Notes: generated by a model not told the origin, from the sequence alone. 64,000 nt of DNA from Rhodospirillaceae bacterium (GCA_028822445.1 JAPKDQ010000003.1:62001-126000), one strand, 5' to 3'. Positions 54,699 through 64,000 are shown, numbered from the stretch's first letter. Made by a program: numbers and translations.

Positions 54699-54721
54699 GA
54701 ACGAAACTATTTATTTCGTTC
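54699..54721. repeat. Perfect 8-bp inverted repeat between rpoN and ptsN
   Basis: GAACGAAA (54699-54706) and TTTCGTTC (54714-54721) flank a 7-base A+T-rich loop. It has no T run on either strand, so it is more likely an operator or a processing hairpin than a terminator. Confidence 0.4.
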
Positions 54722-54861
54722 GCATTACGCCGTGAAAGGAACCTGACTTTTATGTCTTTTTAGATCGCCTTCACGTTATATTCTGCGGGCCTATACCGCC
54801 AACGCGGCGAACCATATGCAGGACCCTATCCCGAGTCAAGGAAGGCAGAACCTCAAGTTAT

Positions 54862-56361
54862 TTATAGGGTGCTGTTCTTTTGCCTGCGCCGTTGGACCGA
54901 AGACGGAATCTTTAGTTTTTCTCTATACTTAGCTACAGTTCTACGGGCAACCATCGTGCCATATTTGCGCAAAAGCTCGGCGATTCGGTCGTCAGAAAGA
55001 ATAGCGTCCACACTTTCGTCATCAATCAACTGTCTAATACGGTGGCGCACGGCTTCGGCGGAGGTCGCCTCACCGCCATCAGTCCGAGCGATCCCCTGAC
55101 TAAAAAAATATTTAAGCTCATAAATACCGCGCGGAGTCGACATGAACTTGTTGGTGGTAACACGACTGATCGTGCTCTCATGCAGCCCGGTCAGTTCCGC
55201 AATATCACGCAGGATAAGTGGCTTAAGGTACTGCACCCCCTTGCGGAAAAATGCGTCTTGCTTCCCAACCAGCGCCGTCGACGCCTTGAGGATGGTTGTG
55301 GCACGCTGTTCCAAAGCACGAACCAACCATGTCGCAGTTTGAAACTTCTCTGCGACAAAATATTTTTGCTCCTTGCTACCTCCCGGCGCTGTGAGTTCGG
55401 CATAATACTGATTATTGACAAGCACACGTGGCAAGGTTTCAGCATTTAGCTCAACGCGCCAACCGCCGTCTGGGATCGGCGTCATAATGACATCAGGAAT
55501 GACCGTCTGACTGACAGAGATTTCAAATCTTAGCCCGGGCTTCGGATCCAACGCCTTCACCTCGGCAATCATCTCTCTCAGGTCTTCGGTGTCGACGCCA
55601 CACAGCACCTTAAGCCCATTAAAATCACGTTTTGCAAGGTGGTCGAGATGCTCGATCAACGCTTCCATAGCCGGGTCGTACCGGTCACGATCACGGAGTT
55701 GCAATGCAAGGCACTCTTTAAGGTCGCGAGCAAAAATACCGGCAGGGTCAAACCCCTGGAGGACAACTAAGACCGCCTCTATGTCTTCTATGCCTGTACC
55801 GAGCTGATCCGCCAACGCGCCCAAGTCCGCAGACATGTAGCCACTATCATCAAGGCTATCGATGAGCGCTTTTCCGATGAGGCGGTCGGCGGGCACCATC
55901 GCTGTCATATTCATCTGCCCCTCAAGATGACGCCGAAGGTCTTCCGCCTCTGATAATGTTTGTTCAAGGTTAGGCAATATGTCGCCAAAATTTCCGCCGC
56001 CTAAAAACGGCAAATCACCGCCAGTCGTTGACCCTAAAGCATCTCCCATCGTGTCGTAGCCCGGATCGTTTTCTGTAAGGCCATCGTCAATATCCATTGA
56101 CGCTTCCGACTGTTCGTCAACAGGGTCGACAACGCTCAGCACCTCTTCAGAGCGATCGTCCGTATTCCCCATCGCCTCATTCAGAGAGCCTTCGCCGCCT
56201 GACTCGTCACGCTCCAACAACGGATTTGCCTCAAGCTCTTGGTCAACAAATTCTATGAGTTCGGACGCAGACATTTGCAGCAAACGAATAGCTTGCTGCA
56301 GCTGCGGCGTCATAACGAGGCTTTGTGATTGCCGAAGACCTAAACGGGGGCCGGTGACCAT
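54862..56361 (-). CDS. rpoN: RNA polymerase sigma-54 factor
   Basis: A 499-residue RpoN. I choose the ATG at 56361 (MVTGPRLGLRQSQSLVMTPQ), the conserved region I front, rather than the far upstream start. Region I glutamine-rich LQQAIRLLQMS, an acidic region II, and the RpoN box ARRTVAKYREKLKIPSSVQRR at the C-terminus with HTH before it are all present. Gap to lptB is 19 bases, so it is in the lpt transcript. It follows lptA-lptB and precedes ptsN, the usual order. Confidence 0.96.
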   Translation of the reverse strand: MVTGPRLGLRQSQSLVMTPQLQQAIRLLQMSASELIEFVDQELEANPLLERDESGGEGSLNEAMGNTDDRSEEVLSVVDPVDEQSEASMDIDDGLTENDPGYDTMGDALGSTTGGDLPFLGGGNFGDILPNLEQTLSEAEDLRRHLEGQMNMTAMVPADRLIGKALIDSLDDSGYMSADLGALADQLGTGIEDIEAVLVVLQGFDPAGIFARDLKECLALQLRDRDRYDPAMEALIEHLDHLAKRDFNGLKVLCGVDTEDLREMIAEVKALDPKPGLRFEISVSQTVIPDVIMTPIPDGGWRVELNAETLPRVLVNNQYYAELTAPGGSKEQKYFVAEKFQTATWLVRALEQRATTILKASTALVGKQDAFFRKGVQYLKPLILRDIAELTGLHESTISRVTTNKFMSTPRGIYELKYFFSQGIARTDGGEATSAEAVRHRIRQLIDDESVDAILSDDRIAELLRKYGTMVARRTVAKYREKLKIPSSVQRRRQKNSTL

Positions 56362-56380
56362 CTTGCAAAGCCCCCCGCCG

Positions 56381-57172
56381 CTAAAGACTAAAGCGCTCTC
56401 CGAGGTACACGCGACGCACCCCTTCGTGAGCGACAATTTCCGAAGGAGCACCTTCCATCAACACAGCACCCTCATGAAGGATGTAAGCGCGGTCAATAAT
56501 ATCCAAGGTCTCGCGCACGTTATGGTCGGTTATCAATACACCCAGACCGCGGTCCTTCAGGTGGGAGACAAGGTCCCGAATATCCGCAACCGCAATTGGA
56601 TCAATACCCGCAAGGGGCTCATCCAAGAGAAGGAAGCTTGGGCGCGACGCCAAAGCTCGGGCGATCTCAACCCGTCTCCGCTCGCCACCGGAAAGAGCGA
56701 GAGCAGGCGAATGCCGCAAATGCGTCACGTTAAATTCTTCCAGGAGAGATTCCACCAGCTCATCCTGCGCGCTTTTGTCCGGCTCGATAACCTCTGCAAC
56801 GGCGCGAATATTCGCCTCGACGCTCATACCGCGAAAGATCGATGCTTCCTGAGGTAAATATCCAATACCTAGACGTGCTCTACGATACATCGGCAGAGGC
56901 GTAATATTCTCCCCATCGAGGTAGATTTGCCCTTCATCAGGACTAATGAGCCCGGTCACGCAATAGAAAGACGTGGTTTTACCAGCCCCGTTCGGCCCCA
57001 AGAGACCAACCGCCTCACCACGATGAACCGATAGGCTGACCGAACGCAGGACAGGACGCCCCTTGAACGACTTACCCAGCCCCTCGACTTTTAGACCCTC
57101 TTCTACAACCGCGTCGGAATTCTCCTTCGGCGCATCTCGGGTATCACTGTGTTCCACCGTATCCGGGGTCAT
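56381..57172 (-). CDS. lptB: LPS export ABC transporter ATP-binding protein
   Basis: A 263-residue ATPase energising LPS export with LptFG. Walker A is LLGPNGAGKTT, signature LSGGERRRV, Walker B FLLLDEPLAGID, and the H-loop is ITDHNV. About 25 extra acidic residues precede the usual start (MTPDTVEHSDTRD). It lies 52 bases after lptA and 19 before rpoN. Confidence 0.95.
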   Translation of the reverse strand: MTPDTVEHSDTRDAPKENSDAVVEEGLKVEGLGKSFKGRPVLRSVSLSVHRGEAVGLLGPNGAGKTTSFYCVTGLISPDEGQIYLDGENITPLPMYRRARLGIGYLPQEASIFRGMSVEANIRAVAEVIEPDKSAQDELVESLLEEFNVTHLRHSPALALSGGERRRVEIARALASRPSFLLLDEPLAGIDPIAVADIRDLVSHLKDRGLGVLITDHNVRETLDIIDRAYILHEGAVLMEGAPSEIVAHEGVRRVYLGERFSL

Positions 57173-57224
57173 AAAATTATTCCTAAGCCATTCGGCCCTT
57201 CAAATGGCACGCTGGCCTTTAAGT

Positions 57225-58094
57225 CTACTCCGAAATTCCCGAACCCGTGACCCCTTTTGGCCGCGGAACTAGCAGCGCTCGAACACGCAGACCCTGACTA
57301 GGTCCAGGAACACCAGCCTCTGTTGAGTTTGCATATAACGTACTGACACCCCTTTTGGTATCAACGACTGCAAATCCACCACTCATTTGGTTTTGTTCCG
57401 ACGTAATCCGCACATTTCCGTCCAAAGTTGCCATGCCCGTATCCAAATCATACCGCCCACGGTCTCCGAGCACGACATCACCCTTGCTCTCCAGCCTGAC
57501 GTTACCGAACCCTTCAAGACGAGACAATTCGCCACTGCGATTAGACGTATCACTGGACGCCCCAACATCTGGTTCCTTGAACCGCGCAGTCAACGTATCA
57601 GCCGTCAACGTCTGCCCATCTTGGGTCGCCGACGCATTACCGACGGCAACGGCGACATTCTCTTGTTCCCAGTACTGCAGGGTGTCGTATGATTTCACTG
57701 TACCATCTACGGTTTCTAATGTGACGGGCGACCCTTCCATAACCAAAACAGCCTGCTCGAAGTCATAGACTGCCGCGTTACCCGTTGCCGTTTCACCCGC
57801 GGACTTAATGGTCACGTTACCAAGCGCATCGACCCGATAGACATCCGTGCCACCACCTTTCGTTTCGCGATAATGGGCGACTATCTCATCGGCGAGCACC
57901 TCGACACCTCCTTGGATCGCACGGGCCGACCCGCGCGCAATAAAGAGGTTTTCCTCTTGCTGCCATTCGATGCCGCGGTCAGCCGTCACTTCAATAGGTT
58001 TATCGGGGTCGCCGGATCTAAAAGACAATGTCTGAGCGTTCGCAAATCCAGGGATGCAAAGTGCAACGACAAAAAAACAGAACCGCATAGTCAT
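57225..58094 (-). CDS. lptA: Periplasmic LPS bridge protein LptA
   Basis: A 289-residue protein with a signal peptide (FCFFVVALCIPGFANAQ) and OstA/LptA beta-jellyroll repeats: IEVTADRGIEWQQEEN, FIARGSARAIQGG, ADEIVAHYRET, LTADTLTARFKEP, YDLDTGMATLDGNVRI. It is longer than the 185-residue E. coli form, as in other alphaproteobacteria. It overlaps lptC by four bases. Confidence 0.9.
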   Translation of the reverse strand: MTMRFCFFVVALCIPGFANAQTLSFRSGDPDKPIEVTADRGIEWQQEENLFIARGSARAIQGGVEVLADEIVAHYRETKGGGTDVYRVDALGNVTIKSAGETATGNAAVYDFEQAVLVMEGSPVTLETVDGTVKSYDTLQYWEQENVAVAVGNASATQDGQTLTADTLTARFKEPDVGASSDTSNRSGELSRLEGFGNVRLESKGDVVLGDRGRYDLDTGMATLDGNVRITSEQNQMSGGFAVVDTKRGVSTLYANSTEAGVPGPSQGLRVRALLVPRPKGVTGSGISE

Positions 58095-58786
58095 GGAGCA
58101 CCCGACGTTTTGCCGGCGGAGTTAAGCACAAGGCGAGCAGGCCCCGTAAAATAAACAATCTTGCCTTTACCTTGCAGCTTGAAGCCCTGGGACTGAAGTT
58201 GACCAAAGGGCCCTTGGCTACTGACGGGCGTCGTGCTTGAAGCGCTACCCTCCTCCAACATAACGGTCGCAGTTTGAGTATGGAGCTCGTAGCCCTGATC
58301 TTGAAAGAGATTAACCTCCCCCTCCAAGGTCAACGTCTGAGTTTCCCGATGATATTGACCACTTTCTGCGCCAACCATCAGCCACGTTCCGTCATTCAAG
58401 CTGATATCAGCCTGTGGAGCCGTAAGCTCGATGTTGTTGTCATCGCCTGCCGGTTCACGAACGGTCTTAGCTGTCACCGAGAACGGCTGACCCGAGATAT
58501 CAGTGCCGAGATAACGCGCGTTAACCAAACTCAACGTGTTGCCAATCGAACCCTCTACCACTGCAACTTCAGCCGCAAACTGTTCGGGCTCTGGACGCAA
58601 TTGGGGTAAAATGATGACCACCGCCAGCAATAATCCGGCAGCCGTTGGTAGAACTACTTTCATCGTAGAAACAAACCGACTGTACTTTTCTACTGACCCT
58701 CGAACATCGGTATGGCGTGGTTGCCATGCTCCACGACGATCATCCTCGCCATGACCATCTGGGTTGTGGTTGGGCACGTCAATCAT
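58091..58786 (-). CDS. lptC: LPS export protein LptC
   Basis: A 231-residue protein with one N-terminal membrane helix (about 42-61, MKVVLPTAAGLLLAVVIILP) and a periplasmic jellyroll domain with GTWLMVGAESGQYH and LEGEVNLFQDQGYEL. It takes LPS from LptFG to LptA. It overlaps kdsD and lptA by four bases each. Confidence 0.88.
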   Translation of the reverse strand: MIDVPNHNPDGHGEDDRRGAWQPRHTDVRGSVEKYSRFVSTMKVVLPTAAGLLLAVVIILPQLRPEPEQFAAEVAVVEGSIGNTLSLVNARYLGTDISGQPFSVTAKTVREPAGDDNNIELTAPQADISLNDGTWLMVGAESGQYHRETQTLTLEGEVNLFQDQGYELHTQTATVMLEEGSASSTTPVSSQGPFGQLQSQGFKLQGKGKIVYFTGPARLVLNSAGKTSGAP

Positions 58787-59781
58787 ACAACACCCGCACG
58801 CAAAATGTCGTGCATCCTCAGAATGCCAACCGGCTTCCCCGCATCAACTGCGAACAAGCACGTCACCTTCCACTCATTCATCAAACGCAAAGCTTCTGCT
58901 GCGAGTATGCTTGGGCCAATCGTCTTGGGTGCTGTTGTCATAACCTCTGACGTTGTCATACCAATCATTTTCTCCGCCATATGGCGGCGCAAATCACCAT
59001 CCGTGACAATACCTATCAACTGCCCTGCATCGTCAACAACACCGGCGGTGCCAAACGTCTTTTCGGTCATAGTGAGAATGGTTTCACTCATCGGAGCATC
59101 TGGGCGAGCCAGCGGGATTTCAGAATCCGTATGCATAATGTCGGCAACCTTAAGCAAGCCCTTGCCGAGTTTTCCACCAGGATGAAAAACGCGGTAATCG
59201 TCCGCCGTAAACCCTCGACGCTCGAGCAACGCAACTGCGATGGCATCACCGAGCGTGATCATCAAAGTGGTCGACGTTGTCGGCGCACCATGCGGCCCCG
59301 CTTCACCAACTTCCGGTAAAGCTAGAACTATATCGGACTGCTCCGCGAGAGCGGACTGACACTTACCCGTCATACCGATCAATGGGATACCGAACCTACG
59401 CGTATATGACACAAGATCAGAAAGCTCTAGTGTTTCGCCACTGTTCGACAAAGCGAGCACGGCATCACCATCTGAGATCATACCAAGATCACCATGGCTT
59501 GCCTCAGCCGGATGCACAAAAAAAGCTGGCGTACCTGTAGAGGCTAGTGTCGCGGCAATCTTCTGACCAATATGCCCACTCTTCCCCATACCCGAAACTA
59601 TGAGGCGGCCTTCTAGACCAGCAATCAACGAGACGCATTGGATGAACTCTTCGCCAAGCTCAGACGCCATCATCACCAACCCGGTACCGGCTTGCGCCAG
59701 AACGCGACGAGCAACACCAAGATCGGACTGACTGGGGTCAGTATCTGTCTTGGCTGGGGTGGCGTGGGTCAATGCCGACAT
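58783..59781 (-). CDS. kdsD: Arabinose 5-phosphate isomerase (KdsD/KpsF)
   Basis: A 332-residue enzyme that makes D-arabinose 5-phosphate for Kdo, the first sugar of LPS. An N-terminal SIS domain has GRLIVSGMGKSGHIGQKIAATL and LALSNSGETLEL, and two C-terminal CBS repeats (TAGVVDDAGQLIGIVTDGDLRRH; VTCLFAVDAGKPVGILRMHD). It heads the kdsD-lptC-lptA-lptB-rpoN block. Confidence 0.94.
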   Translation of the reverse strand: MSALTHATPAKTDTDPSQSDLGVARRVLAQAGTGLVMMASELGEEFIQCVSLIAGLEGRLIVSGMGKSGHIGQKIAATLASTGTPAFFVHPAEASHGDLGMISDGDAVLALSNSGETLELSDLVSYTRRFGIPLIGMTGKCQSALAEQSDIVLALPEVGEAGPHGAPTTSTTLMITLGDAIAVALLERRGFTADDYRVFHPGGKLGKGLLKVADIMHTDSEIPLARPDAPMSETILTMTEKTFGTAGVVDDAGQLIGIVTDGDLRRHMAEKMIGMTTSEVMTTAPKTIGPSILAAEALRLMNEWKVTCLFAVDAGKPVGILRMHDILRAGVV

Positions 59782-59964
59782 AAAGGGTCCAATTGCGATC
59801 AGTCTGAGCGAATTAGTCGGCCAGAATCAAGGCCTATTAATGATATGTGGGGCGCTGACACGTCCCTGTCAAAGGGATGTTATTCTGACACGCCCTAAGC
59901 AGCAGTGGATGATTATGGCTAATCGGCGGAATCGGGTCAACGAAAGGGCTGGATAGCCTTACCC

Positions 59965-60573
59965 TTAGTGGGCGAAAATATCGTCATCCGGCCAGCCAGC
60001 AACATCCAAAGCCGCCCGGTCAGGCAGGAAGCGGAAGCACGCCTCAGCTAGGTAGCGACGCTCCTCACGATCCAGCAAACGGTCCATTTCTTCTTTAAGA
60101 CGATGCAAATACAATACGTCTGCCGCTGCATAATTGACTTGTTCAGGCTTGAGGGTTTCTGCCGCCCAGTCAGAAGACTGCTGCTGTTTTGAAATTTCAA
60201 CGCCGAGATAATCTCTACAAAGGTCCTTCAATCCATGGCGATCCGTATTGGTTCGGCACAACTTAGACACAGTGCGCGTGCAATAGGCCGGCTCAGCCCT
60301 AATCCCAAAGTGCTTAAGAATCATAGCTAGGTCAAATCTTGCAAAATGGAAAATCTTAATCAACCCTGGGTCGGCAAAAACGGCCTTCAGGTTTGGTGCG
60401 TCGTACGGTTTGGTAACCTGAACGACGTGGCTGTCACCGTCACCTGCGGATAATTGCACGACGCAGAGACGATCTCGAGCGACACTGAGACCCATGGTTT
60501 CAGTATCCACCGCAACTGCGCCAGCAAAAGAAATTCCGTCGGGCAAATCGCCCCTATGTAGATGATTGGTCAC
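59965..60573 (-). CDS. rnd: Single-domain ribonuclease D (DEDD exonuclease)
   Basis: A 202-residue 3'-5' exonuclease starting with GTG at 60573 after GGGGGAG. Exo I is VDTETMGLS (D23, E25), Exo II FHFARFDLAMI, Exo III YAAADVLYL, so the catalytic acidic set and tyrosine are present. It lacks the HRDC domain of E. coli RNase D and is about half its length, as is usual in alphaproteobacteria. Confidence 0.9.
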   Translation of the reverse strand: MTNHLHRGDLPDGISFAGAVAVDTETMGLSVARDRLCVVQLSAGDGDSHVVQVTKPYDAPNLKAVFADPGLIKIFHFARFDLAMILKHFGIRAEPAYCTRTVSKLCRTNTDRHGLKDLCRDYLGVEISKQQQSSDWAAETLKPEQVNYAAADVLYLHRLKEEMDRLLDREERRYLAEACFRFLPDRAALDVAGWPDDDIFAH

Positions 60574-60642
60574 CGGCTCCCCCTAGCGCATCGAATTTTT
60601 GGTTTTGATCGCGTCTTAGCGTTCGGCAATGGTGCCCCGTAT

Positions 60643-60729
<87 letters not shown>

Positions 60730-60940
60730 AAAGGCGAGAGCCTTAATAGGGCGTCCCGGACTTGGGAGCGAAGGGATAAAGCTTTCGTTCCCGCTTTGTC
60801 AACGCAACCCTTGGTTCCACTGGCTCCATCAATGTTCACTTTATTGCCATATTAGAGCAACTATGCAAGCTTCAGGTTAAAGGGTCGCAGGTAGTTTTGC
60901 AGCCTAAAGTGTCAGTCACACAGTTTATGGAGGACCTGCA

Positions 60941-61921
60941 ATGAAGAACCGGTTGGTCACGGTTTTTGGTGGCTCAGGGTTTGTCGGTAGATATATTGTA
61001 CGGCGACTGGCGGAAACAGGGGCACGAGTCCGTATTGCAGTCCGAGATACAGAGAAAGCTGGTTTTCTCAAAACATGTGGCGACCTCGGTCAGGTGAGCC
61101 TAGTGCCAGCGTCTATTGGATCGGACCAGGAAGTTGCCCGCGCCGTAGAGGGTGCAGACTGTGTGGTGAACTGTGTCGGCATTCTTTACGAACGCGGGTC
61201 ACGCACATTCGATGCCATTCATGTCCAAGGCGCTGAGCGTATCGCAAAGGCCGCAGCGCTGGCAGGCGCAACACGACTTGTTCAACTCTCCGCGCTCGGC
61301 GCTGATACACAGTCACCTTCGGCTTATGCCCGGTCCAAAGCTTCTGGTGAAGCTTCTGTTAAAGCAGCATTCCCTAACGCTGTCATACTGAGACCCAGTG
61401 TCATTTTTGGGGAAGGCGACGGGTTCTTTAATATGTTCGCAGAACTGGCGCGCATTTCTCCCATCCTACCTTACTTTACTCATATAGTACCCCATGCTGA
61501 AGGTGGCGGCGGCACTAAGTTTCAACCGGTCTATGTTGGCGATGTGGCTGAGGCTGCTGTCACAGTACTCAGCGGCAATCACTATGCTGGAAGGTGCTAC
61601 GAACTCGTGGGACCAGCCGTTTATACCATGCGCGAAATTCTAGAGATGGTCCTTCACTATACGGACCGTACTACTTGGATTTGTGGCATGCCATTTTGGG
61701 TCGGGCGTATTCAGGCTTTATTCCTGCAGTTCCTGCCCAAACCGCTTCTCACACCTGATCAGGTCAAATTGCTAGCGATCGATAACATTGCCGATGGAAC
61801 CCAGCCAGGCCTTTTAGACCTTGGCATTACAAGTACGACCGCCGAAAGCATTGTACCCACATACCTAAGGCGCTTCCGACCTTACCAGCAGAAAAAGAAG
61901 TTACGCCTTAGCGAGCGCTAA
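60941..61921 (+). CDS. Complex I NDUFA9-family NAD(P)-binding protein
   Basis: A 326-residue atypical SDR. Rossmann motif VTVFGGSGFVGRYIVRRL at residues 6-23, then DCVVNCVGILYERG, LVQLSALGADTQSPSAYARSKASGE and the late RPSVIFGEGDGFFNMFAEL. This matches the NDUFA9-type complex I accessory family. ATG at 60941 after GGAGGACC. It converges with uppP. Confidence 0.92.
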   Translation: MKNRLVTVFGGSGFVGRYIVRRLAETGARVRIAVRDTEKAGFLKTCGDLGQVSLVPASIGSDQEVARAVEGADCVVNCVGILYERGSRTFDAIHVQGAERIAKAAALAGATRLVQLSALGADTQSPSAYARSKASGEASVKAAFPNAVILRPSVIFGEGDGFFNMFAELARISPILPYFTHIVPHAEGGGGTKFQPVYVGDVAEAAVTVLSGNHYAGRCYELVGPAVYTMREILEMVLHYTDRTTWICGMPFWVGRIQALFLQFLPKPLLTPDQVKLLAIDNIADGTQPGLLDLGITSTTAESIVPTYLRRFRPYQQKKKLRLSER

Positions 61922-61945
61922 TCGGATAGCACTGAGACCAACGAC

Positions 61946-62749
61946 TTAAATCCAGCCATAGGCAAAAGCCAAAAGGACAACACCCAAAACAACGCGATAG
62001 ATCACGAATGGTGTGAAAGACGATCTATTGAGCCAAGCCATAAGGGCCGCAATAGATAAGATGGCAGTCACGAAAGAGAGCCCGGCAGCGGTCACCACGC
62101 CTTGGGTCATTTCCACCTCGTCGGCTTTGTAGAGCTTTAGACCAAGCCATAGCCCAGAGGCGGCAATCGTCGGAATAGACAAGAGCATCGAAAACCGAGC
62201 AGCCTCAGAGCGCTCGAATCCAAGAAACCGTGCCGCTGTAATCGTAATCCCGGAACGGCTCGTCCCAGGGATCAGGGCAAGCACCTGCGCTAACCCAATA
62301 ATAATCACATCAAGATAAGAAGAATGATCGATCCGCTTCACTGTCATGGACATGAAGTCAGAAACGTAAAGCAAGATACCGAAGCCGAGCGTAGCCCATG
62401 CAATAACCTCCAAGGACCGGACAGCGTCGCCTAAATAAAGGTCGAACAGGTATCCACCGACCAAAACTGGGATAGTACCTACCAAGACTTGTCCGGCTAA
62501 ACGTGCACCAGGGTCACGGCGCCCCCTAAGAAGGCGCAGCAAGCCAGTGGCCATAGAAAAAATATCTCGCCAAAAATAGATGGTGACTGCCCCAAGGGTG
62601 CCCAAATGCACGGCGACATCCAGCATTAAGCCTTGATCCGCCCATCCGGCCACCCATGGCACCAGGATCAAATGACCTGATGAACTGATGGGGAGGAATT
62701 CAGTGATGCCCTGAACGATGGCTAACACGATAATTTGGGTCAAAGCCAT
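61946..62749 (-). CDS. uppP: Undecaprenyl-diphosphatase
   Basis: A 267-residue membrane enzyme recycling undecaprenyl diphosphate for peptidoglycan. Motifs: GITEFLPISSSGHL (catalytic Glu/Ser/His region) near residue 17, LIPGTSRSGITITAARFLG near 158, and about eight membrane helices. The ATG at 62749 follows GGGGGGC. Confidence 0.96.
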   Translation of the reverse strand: MALTQIIVLAIVQGITEFLPISSSGHLILVPWVAGWADQGLMLDVAVHLGTLGAVTIYFWRDIFSMATGLLRLLRGRRDPGARLAGQVLVGTIPVLVGGYLFDLYLGDAVRSLEVIAWATLGFGILLYVSDFMSMTVKRIDHSSYLDVIIIGLAQVLALIPGTSRSGITITAARFLGFERSEAARFSMLLSIPTIAASGLWLGLKLYKADEVEMTQGVVTAAGLSFVTAILSIAALMAWLNRSSFTPFVIYRVVLGVVLLAFAYGWI

Positions 62750-63130
62750 AGTGCCCCCCTAAGAAAACGCCGAAGAGTATTTATATCACGGGTCCGATTC
62801 GGCAGACAGCAGCAGTATAGTACACATACGTTAACTATAATAACGGTTTTGGTCCCGTTTACTGGCTTGAAAAACGGCAGATTGTCTTAACTTTTCTTTA
62901 TTTATGACAGTTAAGATGTCCTTTTAACTGGTTTTTAGTGGCAAAGGATTAAGTGGGCCGTTATAATCTTAAATAAGTAAAGCGCGAAGGCTTGGACAAA
63001 CGAGCCCAGATATAAAGTGCCCGGCCGAGAAATGGCCATTTTTAGTTCCGCAGTAGTTTAAACCGCAGAAGGTCTTCCAGCAGCGGAGGACGGCGCCCAA
63101 AACCATGGCGCCGAAAGGAGGTATCCCACC
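62750..63130. other. 381-base divergent region with regulatory hairpins before gltD
   Basis: TATAAT boxes at 62836-62841 and 62962-62967 could be -10 elements, but no good -35 was found for either. CAGTTAA (62908-62914) and TTAACTG (62924-62930) form a hairpin followed by GTTTTTAG; CGGCGCC/GGCGCCG (63091-63097, 63107-63113) sits just before the AGGAGG at 63116-63121. The hairpins may act in transcription attenuation of gltD or be chance. Confidence 0.4.
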
Positions 63131-64000
63131 ATGAGCCAGAAAAAAATACGGCCCATGCTTCAATTTAACCAGCTGGACCAGGACTGGCCGGATAAGCGGC
63201 CTGCAAAGGAACGCCGCCGCGATTTTGGTGAAATTTATGACGAGTTCTCGGAAGATAAGGCAGGAGATCAAGCCTCCCGGTGTGAGCAATGCGGCATCCC
63301 ATTCTGCCAAGTACACTGCCCAGTCCAAAACAACATTCCGGATTGGCTTAAGCTGACGGCTGAAGGTCGCCTTGAGGAGGCCTACGCCGTCTCTTCGGCA
63401 ACCAATAACATGCCAGAAATATGTGGCCGGATTTGCCCCCAAGATAGGCTCTGTGAAGGCTCGTGTGTACTTGAACAATCGACGCACGGCACAGTGACAA
63501 TAGGTGCGGTAGAGAAATACATCACCGACACCGCCTGGGAAAATGGCTGGGTTAAACCGGTTGAGCCGGTCGAAGAACTAGACCAGTCAGTTGGCATCGT
63601 TGGCGCCGGCCCTGGTGGCATGGCCGCCGCAGAGGAATTACGCAAGCTTGGGTACACGGTCCACATCTACGATCGATATGACCGCGTCGGTGGCCTACTG
63701 ACCTACGGCATCCCTAATTTTAAACTTGAAAAAGACGTCGTGCAGCGTCGCGTCACGCTACTGGAAGACTCAGGGGTCGTCTTTCATCTCAACGTGAACG
63801 TTGGAGAAGACATCAGTTTTTCTGACCTGCGCAAAAAGCATGATGCTGTTCTTGTCACAACCGGCGTCTATAAGGCACGCGCGTTGAATAGTCCCGGCTT
63901 CGGCGCCGTCGGCGTTTTTCCAGCCATGACATACTTAACCGCGTCTAACCGCAAGGGCCTAGGTGATGCTGTGCCAGCGTATGATGATGGCACCCTTAAT
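63131..64000 (+). CDS. gltD: Glutamate synthase small subunit, C-terminus cut by window edge
   Basis: Frame from ATG 63131 (AGGAGG 9 bases before) stays open to the end: 290 residues of about 480. The N-terminal [4Fe-4S] motifs CEQCGIPFCQVHCP and CGRICPQDRLCEGSC are complete, followed by the FAD motif VGIVGAGPGGMAAAEEL and a start of the NADPH domain. GltD passes electrons from NADPH to GltB for glutamate synthesis. gltB is probably beyond the window. Confidence 0.95.
   Translation, partial: MSQKKIRPMLQFNQLDQDWPDKRPAKERRRDFGEIYDEFSEDKAGDQASRCEQCGIPFCQVHCPVQNNIPDWLKLTAEGRLEEAYAVSSATNNMPEICGRICPQDRLCEGSCVLEQSTHGTVTIGAVEKYITDTAWENGWVKPVEPVEELDQSVGIVGAGPGGMAAAEELRKLGYTVHIYDRYDRVGGLLTYGIPNFKLEKDVVQRRVTLLEDSGVVFHLNVNVGEDISFSDLRKKHDAVLVTTGVYKARALNSPGFGAVGVFPAMTYLTASNRKGLGDAVPAYDDGTLN

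Overview
The window reads as chromosomal DNA of an alphaproteobacterium, most like a marine Rhodospirillales-type lineage. The main reasons are the gene order folC-accD-trpA-trpB-trpF-pyrF-lapA-ihfB-rpsA-cmk-aroA, a TIGR02300 (FYDLN acid) protein, a complex I NDUFA9-type protein, a single-domain ribonuclease D, and the kdsD-lptC-lptA-lptB-rpoN-ptsN block. Species cannot be named from the sequence alone. I see no phage, insertion sequence, plasmid or CRISPR signature. Both edges cut genes: folC on the left and gltD on the right.

Layout. (1) 1-10167, minus strand: a compact housekeeping block for folate, malonyl-CoA, tryptophan, pyrimidine, ribosomal protein S1 and aromatic amino acid synthesis, with several 4-base start/stop overlaps and a clear terminator behind rpsA. 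(2) 10444-11005: an acidic FYDLN protein and tRNA-Ala(GGC). (3) 11114-16068: a vitamin B12 uptake operon (btuB-btuF-btuC-btuD) behind a cobalamin riboswitch. (4) 16135-28155: an accessory catabolic stretch with a threonine-dehydratase-like PLP enzyme, an enoyl-reductase-like MDR protein, a TonB receptor, a secreted VOC protein, a BisC-like molybdoenzyme, and a group with an HpaB-like flavoprotein, a CitE-like lyase and a TauD-like dioxygenase.

(5) 28348-39112 is the most interesting part. It looks like a full bacterial sphingolipid (ceramide) island: a GNAT-type ceramide synthase, a fatty-acid/sterol hydroxylase, an LptG-LptF permease pair, a DAG-kinase-family lipid kinase, an unrecognised nucleotidyltransferase-like protein, serine palmitoyltransferase, a dedicated acyl carrier protein, a ceramide reductase-like epimerase and an acyl-AMP/ACP ligase. 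Together they could make an acyl-ACP, condense it with serine, N-acylate and reduce it, phosphorylate or otherwise decorate the headgroup, and perhaps export the product to the outer membrane.

(6) 39113-44277: a structured intergenic region with a possible leader ORF, an alpha/beta hydrolase with an odd nucleophile elbow, and a bufferin-type metal-buffering RiPP operon (bufA-bufB-bufC). (7) 44278-53995: an acyl-CoA ligase, an Lrp regulator divergent from an AceE-like transketolase, a flavoprotein, a two-domain VOC protein, an AbrB-type membrane protein and a DUF547 protein. (8) 54109-64000: ptsN, rpoN, the lipopolysaccharide transport and Kdo genes, ribonuclease D, tRNA-Leu(CAG), the NDUFA9-like protein, uppP and the start of gltD.
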